Assembly (NCBI GenBank): GCA_018815145.1
Contig: JAHIYL010000003.1
Coordinates: 1-19,925, forward strand
From: Nanobdellota archaeon
Lineage (GTDB): Archaea > Nanobdellota > Nanobdellia > Woesearchaeales > GW2011-AR15
DNA length: 19,925 nt
Direction: 5' to 3'
Shown here: positions 13,601 through 19,925 of the stretch, piece by piece
Numbering within the stretch: position 1 is the first letter of the stretch
Layout of the letters: each line of letters starts with the position of its first letter
Program-made: the position numbers and the translations under genes
Notes under the pieces: model-generated
What the model was told of the DNA's origin: nothing
Seen by the model: the letters and a program-made list of their open reading frames with translations, nothing else
The model's database searches: none

Positions 13601-15146
13601 CTACGCGTCCCTGGTCGTCAAATGCATCCAGTATGCCGTATGATTCTATTGCCAGAGGAGCATATCGGCTATTGTCCAGGTCACTTAGCTCAAGATCAGG
13701 GTCTTTTGGCTTATAGAAAATGGGCCAGGTATTGCCCGGTAGATTATTCAATACTCCTTCGCTCCCCGTATTGCCGAGCTGGTCGATCTTATGCACAGGG
13801 AACTGGTATTGCAGCACCCCTCCTGTCTTTTCCTTGTCAAAAGTGAGGATTATCCTGTTCTGCAGTGCATGATAATTGTCTTTGATATAGTCATTATTTT
13901 TTTCATAATTTGCCAGACTCAGTCTTCTTGAACCCATAAAATTATCAATCGGGTCAAGAAATATATCAATATTAATATCTCCTGTTAACCAAAAAATGAC
14001 ATCAGTCTGAATGGTCCACCAGCCGGTATTTGACCAATAGTCCTGAGGTACAAAGTCAACATTTATTGTAAAGTCATCATATCCATTTTCTCCAGAAGGA
14101 TTTGACTTGTAGCAGCGGCTGGGATCTCTGTCTGCCCTATCAATCAAAACATTTATTTCCTTGCTGTCTATCTTGGTCACGGAATCCCTTACTTCTATAT
14201 GTTCCGAATGGATTATATCATAATATTCATCACGATTTACAAAATCTGAATTTTTAATTTGTGTCCATACATCATCTATCAGTTTATCCCAAAAATTCGG
14301 ATCTGATTCTTCGATTTCAATGTTATTATTATTTTCTAAGTCCTCTATATCACTCGTTCCACCTATCTGCTTATGTACTTTCAGGGTATTACGTTTCAGG
14401 ATGTTTGCTTCAGGTAAGAAATCACAATACTTATAGTTAGGGATTACTGTCAGGACAATATATCCTGCCGGACCTCTTGCGGGTTCTTTATAAGGTATGT
14501 TCTGCAGCATCTCATTTGTCAGAGGGATAAATACATTTGCACTCCTTTTGTAAGTCTCCTTTTTACTAGTTAGCTGAGGGATAAAAAATTCAGGGTCATT
14601 TTCTTCATCTCTTATTATATTGAGGAATTCTTTTTCTACAAAATATCTGTTTTGTTTATCTGCATTAAGGTAATTTATGAGGTATTTTGTCTTATCATCA
14701 TAATTGCTGTTGCCAAATACATCAACTCCATCTGTTGCATCATAGTCAAATGTGAGAGCCCTTGGATTCATTGTGTTCCTGACTTTGTAGATATTGTTTT
14801 CCTCATTCTTGATATCTGTGAATTCTAAGGGCAATTCGTTATCCAGTTCCTTAATATATGGCACAGAATTTGTATGGTCGCTGCCGAAATTCACCCTGGA
14901 ATACGGATTTTCATCTCCATCTAATCGTGGCTCTGCATCGAGTTTTGCATCTCCAACCAGAAGAATATAGAAATCATTGATGCCATTGATTTCTTTTGGC
15001 ATCAGCTCTTGTTCACTGATTGATTCACGTATGCTCTTTGCTTTATTGCTCTCTTCTATTCCAGTTATTCCGCCACCGCTGCATCCTGCAAAAGCGAACA
15101 CGCTGACCAGCAATAACAGCATCATGATGATTCCAGAAATTTTCAT
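10650..15146 (-). CDS. Giant secreted lipoprotein with Cys-rich C-terminus
   Basis: A 1498-residue surface protein of unknown function. ATG 15146 is chosen: AAAGGGG precedes it, and the TATA box at 15183-15191 starts transcription after the alternative ATG at 15182. MKISG plus a hydrophobic run ends in the lipobox FAGC (Cys22), so the protein is exported and lipid-anchored, then GGG. The long middle is hydrophilic, rich in Asp, Asn, Glu and Tyr, with two cysteine clusters (CINEDCICIKEKEDC, and CENSDNDADC). A Pro/Thr linker (PTPGATATPGPTPTP) lies near residues 1240-1260. The last ~220 residues hold about 20 cysteines, including CC pairs, and a second SPTPVQPAQ linker, suggesting disulfide-bonded extracellular modules. 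No enzyme motif is recognised. Attachment to a host or neighbour cell is possible but unproven. It stands alone. Confidence 0.85.
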   Translation of the reverse strand: MKISGIIMMLLLLVSVFAFAGCSGGGITGIEESNKAKSIRESISEQELMPKEINGINDFYILLVGDAKLDAEPRLDGDENPYSRVNFGSDHTNSVPYIKELDNELPLEFTDIKNEENNIYKVRNTMNPRALTFDYDATDGVDVFGNSNYDDKTKYLINYLNADKQNRYFVEKEFLNIIRDEENDPEFFIPQLTSKKETYKRSANVFIPLTNEMLQNIPYKEPARGPAGYIVLTVIPNYKYCDFLPEANILKRNTLKVHKQIGGTSDIEDLENNNNIEIEESDPNFWDKLIDDVWTQIKNSDFVNRDEYYDIIHSEHIEVRDSVTKIDSKEINVLIDRADRDPSRCYKSNPSGENGYDDFTINVDFVPQDYWSNTGWWTIQTDVIFWLTGDINIDIFLDPIDNFMGSRRLSLANYEKNNDYIKDNYHALQNRIILTFDKEKTGGVLQYQFPVHKIDQLGNTGSEGVLNNLPGNTWPIFYKPKDPDLELSDLDNSRYAPLAIESYGILDAFDDQGRVVLGPLGCEINNPEKYKNELKSFVTFNKEFPDLTDDDENEVPWTFEVKREDNVIKKTIKVMTATYLNLLEQVKTFLDGDYPLDGNWLLPHLNKHSIWNVDNMRQAHAQLHLGDQIYYGSENYYENLEEEKPFCINEDCICIKEKEDCKDYYYEEQKINRMSEMRLTDLCASTRYDVLRVVQPEECENSDNDADCYRDNIPKVYSSYTKGNDYRKDTLLGRDIIVKKLKYIVREIPKEKETDQQEYKYEYKDIYVRFVKQCDYDDPLCNSATVNQEMTDFTQIALQETYKNRLKPDKLENWFYNELKKVTVILIEKFDKDKSKVYPFSFDTDAIRIGRKAFSRTDIISSQEYEGIWNEGTTERAYPYELIIDSNAPTGKYVWEHFTEQEKEDIQKIPTKIFLNAFYNPIPGSSSLGTKIQERTSEVLDNPKTASFYLSVPPQKLDLIDGKIDATKFNVEYHTIRADEEELPDQELINSLWFHLHWMRPPIQAYRYYSAYNEVDALIEKYEDLVSALSINKGRLAALNTASKFFLLGILNTEYEITQELLDSYLHRMQVKSFTTISSSKEPEIIRNFPHFTSAKVYQPVLLPCVLDPEVVFLPNGINSLSELSIEDQEAYRNNPNYVENICHCYSLELNPLQPGTNANDVYTPDNPKFFAKATADYDCGAPKGWIDQNNLVKPNSVIPLIEYSVYPVMIPEEAETMWTEALIAAGGKPGVKRPSDADLQPTPGATATPGPTPTPVPQKMPESNFISMITASQVENQRLNQILPEIGTNDYQCSGSYVLDCYQPHRTSDTPGLLLVNDCCGHIVNTYFDNSRDGDCTPCKCKIEGYYTNPDNLPTVPAGKKCIIANLLAAAATPPLTSSPTPVQPAQKCSKYSPSDAFINYCAEGINDIGGKNDDVSAAMILECAENPDKITCQRNYCRKINGCLVNEGVCFNECSFLSEKYYCCGLQTTANMGHYEFNGIVDPDWVEQMCGNTCKT

Positions 15147-15182
15147 TATGTTTTTCCCCTTTAATAGCGAATAAATTATCAT

Positions 15183-15191
15183 TATTTAAAT
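15183..15191 (-). promoter_or_regulatory. TATA box of the giant lipoprotein gene
   Basis: ATTTAAATA on the minus strand puts the transcript start near 15160-15163, just before the ribosome site and about 15 bases before ATG 15146. Confidence 0.5.
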
Positions 15192-15291
15192 CAACAACAT
15201 TATAAAAATTTATCTATGTTCAGAATTTCTTGTTTGATTTGATATTCTGTTTACACTTTTAGTATTTCTAGTGTTTTTCTTCTTCTTCTTG

Positions 15292-15570
15292 ATGTGTTTT
15301 CTATGGAAAAACTCATACAAAACAAAGAAAGCAGGAAGACCTAAATACAAATTAAATCAAAAATTTGTAAGTAAGGTTGTTGACATCAGAAAAAGAGATG
15401 ATTATGGAAGCTTGAAAATTCATTTCGTCCTTAAAAGAGATGGTTTTAGAGTTTCTCAACATATTATTCAACGGATTTTAGATGAACAAGGTCTGACAGA
15501 TCCTTGTGAGAAACTTCAAGGTCAGAGAAAATATGTCAGGTTTCAATGGCCATTTAGCAATTACATGTAG
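15292..15570 (+). pseudogene. Truncated IS481/IS3-like transposase remnant
   Basis: The frame from ATG 15292 (open upstream to GTG 15271) codes for about 92 residues. KAGRPKYKLNQKFVSKVV and a helix-turn-helix (KIHFVLKRDGFRVSQHIIQR) are followed by QRKYVRFQWPFSNYM. This is the linker just before the rve/DDE integrase core in IS481-type and related transposases, where SNxMW begins the catalytic domain. The frame stops exactly there with TAG, and no core follows in any frame up to 15660. The first N-terminal helix-turn-helix is also missing. It is therefore a fragment cut at both ends, with no ribosome site. The flanks 15197-15291 and 15571-15635 hold only AT-rich DNA. Confidence 0.72.
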
Positions 15571-15637
15571 CATTTAAAGATATTATCTCGACTTATATAA
15601 ACTTTTCTTTCGCTCTTCCTATCACTCCCAACAATAA

Positions 15638-15648
15638 TTTTTATAAAT
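15638..15648 (+). promoter_or_regulatory. TATA box of the cis-prenyltransferase gene
   Basis: TTTTTATAAAT is centred about 30 bases before ATG 15674, with no ribosome site between them. Transcription would start within a few bases of the ATG, so the mRNA is probably leaderless. Confidence 0.6.
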
Positions 15649-15673
15649 AGTTCTTGATTTTCATGTAAGTAGA

Positions 15674-16384
15674 ATGAAGCCAACCAATAATCAGGTACCC
15701 AGACATATAGGCATTATCCTGGATGGCAACAGGAGATTTGCAGAGAGGCTTATGGCAAAGCCCTGGAAAGGACATGAATGGGGTACACAGAAGGTTGAAA
15801 AGCTTGTGGAGTGGTGCCATGACTTTGATATCAGGGAGCTTACATTATATTCCTTTTCTATCCAGAACTTCAACAGGCCAAAGGAAGAATTTGAGTATCT
15901 CATGAAATTATTTGCAGAAAGTTTTATGAAAGCAAATGATGATGAAAGGATACACAAGTATAAGATCAGGATAAACGTGATAGGAAGGCTATGGCTTTTT
16001 CCAAAAGAAATCCAGGATATGATGAAGGCAATCATGGAAAGGACAAAGGATTATACTGACCATATCATCAATTTTGCAATAGGATATGGGGGCAGAGAAG
16101 AAGTAATTGATGCCGTGAAAAAAATCGCACAGGAAGTGAAGGACGGAAAATTGGATATAGATGCAATAAATGAAGAGAGTTTTTCAAGAAACCTCTATAT
16201 TGACAGCGATCCTGACCTCATCATCAGGACAGGCGGAGAAAACAGGACCTCAAATTTTCTTATCTGGCAGTCAAATTATTCTGAGTGGATATTCCTGGAT
16301 AAGTTGTGGCCGGAATTTGACAGAGAAGATTTTGCCATGTGTATTGCAGAATATTCCAGCAGAAAGAGAAGGTTTGGAAAATAA
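15674..16384 (+). CDS. uppS: Cis-polyprenyl (undecaprenyl-type) diphosphate synthase
   Basis: A 236-residue cis-prenyltransferase. It adds isopentenyl units in cis to farnesyl or geranylgeranyl diphosphate, making the long polyprenyl (dolichol-type) carrier used for glycosylation and envelope sugars at the membrane. Motifs in order: HIGIILDGNRRFA (11-23) with the catalytic Asp17 and the Asn19/Arg20 diphosphate site, GHEWGTQK, LTLYSFSIQNFNRP (57-69), INFAIGYGGREE, and DPDLIIRTGGENRTSNFL (179-196) with Arg185, Glu189 and Arg191, then WPEF. Phe replaces the tryptophan usual in FSxENWxRP. Length is typical. It is transcribed alone and converges on the lipoprotein gene 42 bases downstream. It would support glycosylation of the surface proteins around it (inference). 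Confidence 0.96.
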   Translation: MKPTNNQVPRHIGIILDGNRRFAERLMAKPWKGHEWGTQKVEKLVEWCHDFDIRELTLYSFSIQNFNRPKEEFEYLMKLFAESFMKANDDERIHKYKIRINVIGRLWLFPKEIQDMMKAIMERTKDYTDHIINFAIGYGGREEVIDAVKKIAQEVKDGKLDIDAINEESFSRNLYIDSDPDLIIRTGGENRTSNFLIWQSNYSEWIFLDKLWPEFDREDFAMCIAEYSSRKRRFGK

Positions 16385-16426
16385 ATCTTACAGCATCTTT
16401 GTTAAATACTCAGAAAGAATACTTCC

Positions 16427-17179
16427 TTAAATTGTACCGGCAGAAACAAGCAGTACAGGTCCGAATTTCTGCTTCTGTGAGCTCCGGATTGTTTTGTATG
16501 TGTCCCCGTATTTCTGTTCATATTCATAGGCAATGTCCATGAATAATGTCTTTTTTTTCTTCACATCCACAACCTGGTAGCCTTTGAGCACAACAGTCTT
16601 TTTGAATGAATCTTTGATTGAGTCCATTTTTTCAGAGAAGAGAATTTCATTCATGAGAATCTGTTTGTCGTCGTAGATAGTGATTCCAGTAAGTTTCAGA
16701 TCCTTTATTGCAGGATTTATGTCTTCAAGTCGGAATTCAGAAGTAACTTCACTTGATTCCACATTCAGTGGGTCATCATAAGTGATTTTTAAGTCTATAT
16801 TAAAATATGATGTCTTGACTTCACGCACAGCTGTCTGAGTCAAAAGCTCAACACTGTCTTTCAGCTTTGATATGCATATGTCATCAACACAGCCCTTTTC
16901 AACATAATCATTCACATTACCTGTACATTTACCACAGTCTTTTGCACAGGTACATTCGTTTTCTCCAATGTCTTTTTCACATTCCTTATCTCCGCATGTG
17001 CATCCATCTATCTTATGATGCGCGCATGCGTAGCCGGTGTCTTTGTCGCAGAAATCCCTTGTGCAGTCATTGAAATCATTGCATGATTTTGGGCAGCGTG
17101 AGCAGGATGCAAGGACAAAGATAGAGGCAACTAGAAAGATAATAAAATAAAATTTAAATTTGTTGTTGCCATTATTCAT
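16427..17179 (-). CDS. Cysteine-rich lipoprotein
   Basis: A 250-residue exported protein. Basic MNNGNNKFKF, a hydrophobic segment and lipobox VLASC (Cys26) mark a lipoprotein signal. Residues 26-105 are packed with cysteines: CPKSCNDFNDCTRDFCDKDTGYAC is a classic CNDxNxCTxDxC repeat known from many secreted archaeal and bacterial proteins, followed by CTCGDKECEKDIGENECTC and CGKC. A short, less conserved linker leads to a C-terminal domain (about 115-250) with alternating strands (YFNIDLKITYDD, GITIYDDKQILMNE, VVLKGYQVVDVKKKK) that looks like a beta-rich globular domain. The gene starts 21 bases after the pilin-like gene ends, so they are cotranscribed. The function is unknown; a role in a surface filament or its assembly is only an inference from the operon. 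Confidence 0.82.
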   Translation of the reverse strand: MNNGNNKFKFYFIIFLVASIFVLASCSRCPKSCNDFNDCTRDFCDKDTGYACAHHKIDGCTCGDKECEKDIGENECTCAKDCGKCTGNVNDYVEKGCVDDICISKLKDSVELLTQTAVREVKTSYFNIDLKITYDDPLNVESSEVTSEFRLEDINPAIKDLKLTGITIYDDKQILMNEILFSEKMDSIKDSFKKTVVLKGYQVVDVKKKKTLFMDIAYEYEQKYGDTYKTIRSSQKQKFGPVLLVSAGTI

Positions 17180-17200
17180 TGTATATCAGATAATCCCTTT

Positions 17201-17698
17201 TTAGGCAACAGTGACAGTCATCTCTCCATAGGCAACTCTTGTTATTTCTGAACCGGCTATCTGAAATTGGCATGCGAGAAATGCCTTTGTCTTTTGGCCG
17301 GACGAGACCAGTGGAGCATTGCTTGAGGAAGCAAGGGTTTTTTCTCCATTTCCAATGTCTGTTTCAGCTGTTGATATTGAGTTCCAAGAAGTGTAATCAT
17401 CTGGTTTTGTCCCTGTTCCTTCTTCCCAAAAAAAACAATCAAGAGCAGTGATAGGTTTTCCAGCACGATTTATTATCTCAATATCTAATCCTGCACTTGC
17501 CCCGCCTCGCCACTGGTAATCTCCACATTCAACTGTTCCGCCTTTGAACTTGCAGGCGTCAGGAAGATAGCTTCCCAGGTCGAGGACTCCGAAATATATC
17601 AATGCACCGATTGCAAGCATGACAATCAATATGGCTATGCCGTAGACCATCAAAGATTCCATGGCTACTTGTGATTTTTTAGAACTCTTTAGTTTCAT
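17201..17698 (-). CDS. Pilin-like protein with class III signal peptide
   Basis: A 165-residue protein. ATG 17698 is chosen because GAGGTAATC lies just before it. MKLKSSKKSQVAMESLMVYG then a hydrophobic helix (about 14-37, ending YFGVLDLG) is the archaeal class III (prepilin) signal. The preflagellin/prepilin peptidase would cut between Ser9 and Gln10, leaving Gln-Val-Ala-Met-Glu with the glutamate that usually helps subunit packing. The mature ectodomain (residues 40-165) has four cysteines (CKFKGGTVEC, CFFWEE, LACQF) and a Ser/Thr-rich middle (STAETDIGNGEKTLASSS). It most resembles archaeal pilins or pilin-like DPANN surface subunits. No assembly ATPase or platform gene is in the window. 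It leads an operon with the Cys-rich lipoprotein. Confidence 0.85.
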   Translation of the reverse strand: MKLKSSKKSQVAMESLMVYGIAILIVMLAIGALIYFGVLDLGSYLPDACKFKGGTVECGDYQWRGGASAGLDIEIINRAGKPITALDCFFWEEGTGTKPDDYTSWNSISTAETDIGNGEKTLASSSNAPLVSSGQKTKAFLACQFQIAGSEITRVAYGEMTVTVA

Positions 17699-17755
17699 GA
17701 TGATTACCTCTTTTTGTTTTACTGAATCAATATTAAATGAAATTAACAATACAAC

Positions 17756-17768
17756 TATTTAAAATTTT
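17756..17768 (-). promoter_or_regulatory. TATA box of the pilin-lipoprotein operon
   Basis: AAATTTTAAATAG on the minus strand lies about 60 bases before ATG 17698, giving a leader of about 35 bases that contains the ribosome site. The AK6-like gene is read the other way from the same gap. Confidence 0.45.
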
Positions 17769-17821
17769 CTAATCTGTAAAAAAACAATAGTTTATTAATT
17801 TTATCCTGGTTTATATCTTTT

Positions 17822-18331
17822 ATGGCAAAAATAATTGTGGTATCAGGCACTCCAGGCACCGGAAAGACATCTTTTTCAAAGATGATTTCAGATAATTTTG
17901 GGTATAAATACATTGATGTGAACACTATCATCAGGAAATATCATCTGAGTGAAGGATATGATAAGAAAAGGGACTGCCAGATTGTTGATGCAGACAGGCT
18001 AATGCTTTTTCTGCGAGATGAAATATTAAGATTCAAAAAATTGAAAAATTCTAAATACACTGGGCTTGTCATTGACTCACATCTTTCCCATAATCTTTCC
18101 CCTATTTATGTTGATTTGTGCTTCATTACAAAATGCAGTCTTCCTACACTGAAAAAACGTCTTTCAGCCAGGGGATATTCAGAAGAAAAAATAAGAGAGA
18201 ACCTGGATTCAGAGATATTTGATATCTGCAGGGTTGAAGCTGCTGAAAATGGACACAAAGTAGAGATAGTTGAGACTGAGTTTGAAAAAGAGACCAGGAA
18301 ACATCTATCCAAAATTGGGCTATTGCATTGA
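17822..18331 (+). CDS. AK6/Fap7-like adenylate kinase family NTPase
   Basis: A 169-residue P-loop kinase of the AK6/Fap7 group, which has adenylate kinase/ATPase activity and, in eukaryotes and archaea, assists small-subunit ribosome maturation. The Walker A GTPGTGKTS (9-17) is followed by YKYIDVNTIIRKYHL in the substrate-binding region. GLVIDSHLSH (about 80-89) is the family's Walker-B-like motif DSHLSH. LPTLKKRLSARGYSEEKIRENLDSEIFDIC contains the lid and the RGYxxxKIxENLxxEIFDxC signature. Length is normal. There is no ribosome site; a TATA-like TTTATTAAT (17791-17799) lies 27 bases before ATG, so the transcript is probably leaderless. Its stop codon abuts that of the convergent zinc-ribbon gene with no base between. 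Confidence 0.9.
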   Translation: MAKIIVVSGTPGTGKTSFSKMISDNFGYKYIDVNTIIRKYHLSEGYDKKRDCQIVDADRLMLFLRDEILRFKKLKNSKYTGLVIDSHLSHNLSPIYVDLCFITKCSLPTLKKRLSARGYSEEKIRENLDSEIFDICRVEAAENGHKVEIVETEFEKETRKHLSKIGLLH

Positions 18332-18565
18332 TCAGGAACCGCAGCCCGGACAACAACCGCCGGAATCACAAAGCCTGTTCTTTGATCCAGGCATGCCGGA
18401 AGATTTTGAGGCTGAGGAAAGAGCCAGATTAAAAATCTCAGAAAAATCTTTTGATTTGCATTTTGGACAGACGAGCATGTTTTTCTTGTCCATTTTTTTC
18501 TCAAAGCTGCAGAATATTTCTTCAATATTGTTGCAACTGCTGCATTTGAATTTATAGATTGGCAT
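18332..18565 (-). CDS. FmdB-like zinc-ribbon protein
   Basis: A 77-residue protein. MPIYKFKCSSC begins just like the FmdB (CxxC_CxxC_SSSS) family, with zinc ligands Cys8, Cys11 and Cys33, Cys36 (CPKC). A Ser-rich strand (FNLALSSASKSS) follows, and the tail CDSGGCCPGCGS has four more cysteines, a common end for this family. Members are presumed nucleic-acid or metal-binding regulators, but the true role is unknown. The gene starts 11 bases after the Sec61-beta gene on the same strand and is probably cotranscribed. The abutting stop codons with the AK6-like gene leave no terminator between them. Confidence 0.82.
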   Translation of the reverse strand: MPIYKFKCSSCNNIEEIFCSFEKKMDKKNMLVCPKCKSKDFSEIFNLALSSASKSSGMPGSKNRLCDSGGCCPGCGS

Positions 18566-18576
18566 TTCTAAAGGTC

Positions 18577-18756
18577 TTAAATAACATTGATTATTTGCAG
18601 TCCGAATATATGGAGAATCATTACCAGAAGAACGACGATTACAGCCAGTACGATGATATGGCCGGGATTGAATTCTATCTTTGACTTATAATCTTCAAAA
18701 TATCTTGTTATTCCTGCACCGCTTGAAGGCAGATTTACTTTGTTGCTTCTTGCCAT
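18577..18756 (-). CDS. secG: Preprotein translocase Sec61-beta subunit
   Basis: A 59-residue protein, easily missed for its size. MARSNKVNLPSSGAGITRYF contains the PSSGAG motif and the RYFED helix start of archaeal Sec61-beta (SecBeta). SKIEFNPGHII leads into a single membrane helix at about 34-53 (HIIVLAVIVVLLVMILHIFG). The small tail-anchored subunit sits beside SecY and SecE in the membrane translocon that exports the lipoproteins and pilins encoded nearby. A TATA-like AACTTTTTTAAAC (18778-18790) is about 27 bases before ATG 18756, with no ribosome site between, so it is probably leaderless. It is followed by the FmdB-like gene after 11 bases. Confidence 0.9.
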   Translation of the reverse strand: MARSNKVNLPSSGAGITRYFEDYKSKIEFNPGHIIVLAVIVVLLVMILHIFGLQIINVI

Positions 18757-18777
18757 AATTCATTGAAAATTGAATCT

Positions 18778-18790
18778 GTTTAAAAAAGTT
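18778..18790 (-). promoter_or_regulatory. TATA box of the Sec61-beta gene
   Basis: On the minus strand AACTTTTTTAAAC is centred about 28 bases before the ATG at 18756, placing the transcript start at the start codon. Confidence 0.5.
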
Positions 18791-18852
18791 ATGCCTCTTT
18801 TGCCTCTTTGACAGTGCATTGCTTGGTTTTTTAAACCCTTCTGATGTTATTC

Positions 18853-19728
18853 TTATATGGCAAAAAGACTTATTGCAGCTATGACAACCAGATATATGAA
18901 GGTAGACATAACAGTGAATATGCCGGAAAATTCTTCGTCAAACTTATATTTTATTGAGAGTGAAATATTTGCGACTGCCGGAGGTGTTGTGGCGAGTATA
19001 AGAAGGACTATGGTGAAAAGCATATCCATGCCGGAAAGTATTGAACCTGCAACCAGGATGAGGGGGAACACCAGAAATTTGAATAATGCTCCGAACATGT
19101 ATGGTCTTAAATCTTTTACTTTCTTAAGGATTCTGTAGTTGAATGATAGGCCGCATATGAATACAGCTATGTATACAGTTAAATGAGATATTGTCTTTAT
19201 CAGTTCAGGTACAGCAAAATCAATCCTGGAGAGAAGAAATGCTGCAATAGATGTATAGATGCCGGGTGATTTCAAAAACTCAAAGAACGCCCCTTTTTTT
19301 CCGGAAGTGAAGTAATTGGCAAGGAATACTGCCAATGTAAAATAGATTAGGTTTATTGAAAGTACATAAATTGACGCATAGCCAAGTGATTTTTCTCCAA
19401 TCAATAGTGTCAGGACAGGGATTCCTATGAAGCCAATATTACCGAACGATGAATTCAGGAAGACAGCAGCTTTTGTCTTTCCTGAAAATTTAAGTTTTTT
19501 CACGATGATGAAGGCGATGATAAAGAGCAGTGCATTTGCAATGAGTGAAAAGATGACAATCTTTTTCAGGTCGATATTTTTGGCCTCGAGCAGCAGCACA
19601 AAAAGGAAGATGGGAAAGCCGATATAGATTAGGTAGTTGTTCAGAATTTTCTTCAGTAGCTGCTTATTATTTAGGGTGATTGCAGTGATTAATCCAAGGA
19701 TGAAACTGATCAATAATATATATGCCAT
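18853..19728 (-). CDS. AEC-family (auxin efflux carrier-like) transporter
   Basis: A 292-residue membrane protein from ATG 19728; an upstream ATG at 19776 would add 16 polar residues before the first helix and lies upstream of the probable transcript start. About ten membrane helices are arranged as two five-helix halves. Family marks are NYLIYIGFPIFLFVLLL in helix 2, LNSSFGNIGFIGIPVLTLLIG (about residues 93-113) with the FGNxGFIGIP crossover typical of AEC proteins, and LATTPPAVANISL in the second half, where the matching crossover has a proline pair. AEC carriers export or import organic anions (for example malonate or malate) or hormones in plants; the substrate here is not known. A TATA-like CTTATTAAATTC (19750-19762) lies about 28 bases before the start. 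It stands alone. Confidence 0.88.
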   Translation of the reverse strand: MAYILLISFILGLITAITLNNKQLLKKILNNYLIYIGFPIFLFVLLLEAKNIDLKKIVIFSLIANALLFIIAFIIVKKLKFSGKTKAAVFLNSSFGNIGFIGIPVLTLLIGEKSLGYASIYVLSINLIYFTLAVFLANYFTSGKKGAFFEFLKSPGIYTSIAAFLLSRIDFAVPELIKTISHLTVYIAVFICGLSFNYRILKKVKDLRPYMFGALFKFLVFPLILVAGSILSGMDMLFTIVLLILATTPPAVANISLSIKYKFDEEFSGIFTVMSTFIYLVVIAAISLFAI

Positions 19729-19811
19729 TTCTCTTTCTGGAACAGGAGAGAATTTAATAAGTTTACTGAGATGCAATCAAATACTATTTCTTAGTGGTAA
19801 AATATAGAAAT

Positions 19812-19824
19812 GTTTAAATATAAG
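19812..19824 (+). promoter_or_regulatory. TATA box of the gene at the right edge
   Basis: GTTTAAATATAAG is centred 27-28 bases before ATG 19845, again with no ribosome site, which fits leaderless expression. Confidence 0.5.
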
Positions 19825-19844
19825 AATCAAATTTTAAAAATAAA

Positions 19845-19925
19845 ATGGTAGCTAAATTGGTAAATCCAAAACAGACATTGGACAATCTGATTGAACAGAA
19901 GAATTTTTTCAATATCTTTTCTGAG
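19845..19925 (+). CDS. Partial gene at right edge, unknown product
   Basis: ATG 19845 opens a frame of 27 codons that runs off the window without a stop: MVAKLVNPKQTLDNLIEQKN and further polar/aromatic residues. The well-placed TATA box and the clean frame support a real gene, divergent from the transporter. Too little is visible to name a family. Confidence 0.55.
   Translation, partial: MVAKLVNPKQTLDNLIEQKNFFNIFSE

Noticed and set aside
12430..13846. Several plus-strand frames of 70-97 codons
   Set aside because: All are antisense shadows of the giant lipoprotein gene, without start signals.
18106..18525. A 139-residue minus-strand frame overlapping two genes
   Set aside because: It covers the kinase and zinc-ribbon genes, both of which carry clear family motifs in their own frames.
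1..19925. CRISPR array or long direct repeats
   Set aside because: No regularly spaced repeats of 23-40 bases were seen, and no cas-like gene is present.

Overview
The window looks archaeal, most likely a DPANN (Woesearchaeota-like) genome. Evidence: an archaeal-type DnaG primase, a Sec61-beta translocon subunit, a tRNA-Trp split by archaeal-style introns, a class III (archaellin/pilin-type) signal peptide, an AK6-type kinase, stand-alone AlaX proteins, TATA boxes about 27 bases before many start codons, and GGTGAT/GGAGG-type ribosome sites. The DNA is AT-rich. The lineage is an inference from gene content; no search was run.

Layout. 1-729: an IS4/IS5-like DDE transposase running off the left edge. 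860-1025: an intron-containing tRNA-Trp(CCA) gene, the most unusual item here. Besides a 62-nt anticodon-loop intron it has a 30-nt insertion in the T arm, flanked by a bulge-helix-bulge fold. 1121-3137: a small membrane protein, a 41-residue zinc ribbon, and a tandem pair of alaX tRNA-editing genes. About 3230-3330: a probable small structured RNA. 3381-5791: an alpha/beta hydrolase and a tRNA-dihydrouridine synthase (one operon), a small membrane protein, a duplicated-repeat protein and a winged-helix protein (one operon). 5944-7125: a membrane-anchored parvulin foldase. 7162-10124: ATP-dependent PEP carboxykinase downstream of dnaG. 10125-10649: a stretch with no convincing gene but with strong inverted repeats and a TATA-like box. 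10650-15146: a 1498-residue surface lipoprotein. 15292-15570: a transposase remnant. 15674-16384: a cis-prenyltransferase. 16427-17698: a pilin-like protein followed by a cysteine-rich lipoprotein. 17822-19728: AK6-like kinase, FmdB-like zinc ribbon, Sec61-beta, and an AEC-family transporter. The right edge cuts a gene starting at 19845.

How the genes may work together. Two themes stand out. One is RNA maturation and translation quality: intron-bearing tRNA-Trp, two AlaX editing proteins, Dus, and an AK6/Fap7-like kinase. The other is the cell surface and export: Sec61-beta, the anchored PpiC foldase, a giant lipoprotein, a cysteine-rich lipoprotein, a pilin-like protein, and the polyprenyl synthase that makes the lipid carrier for glycan transfer. 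Most genes stand alone or in pairs with their own promoter. Several appear to be translated leaderless.
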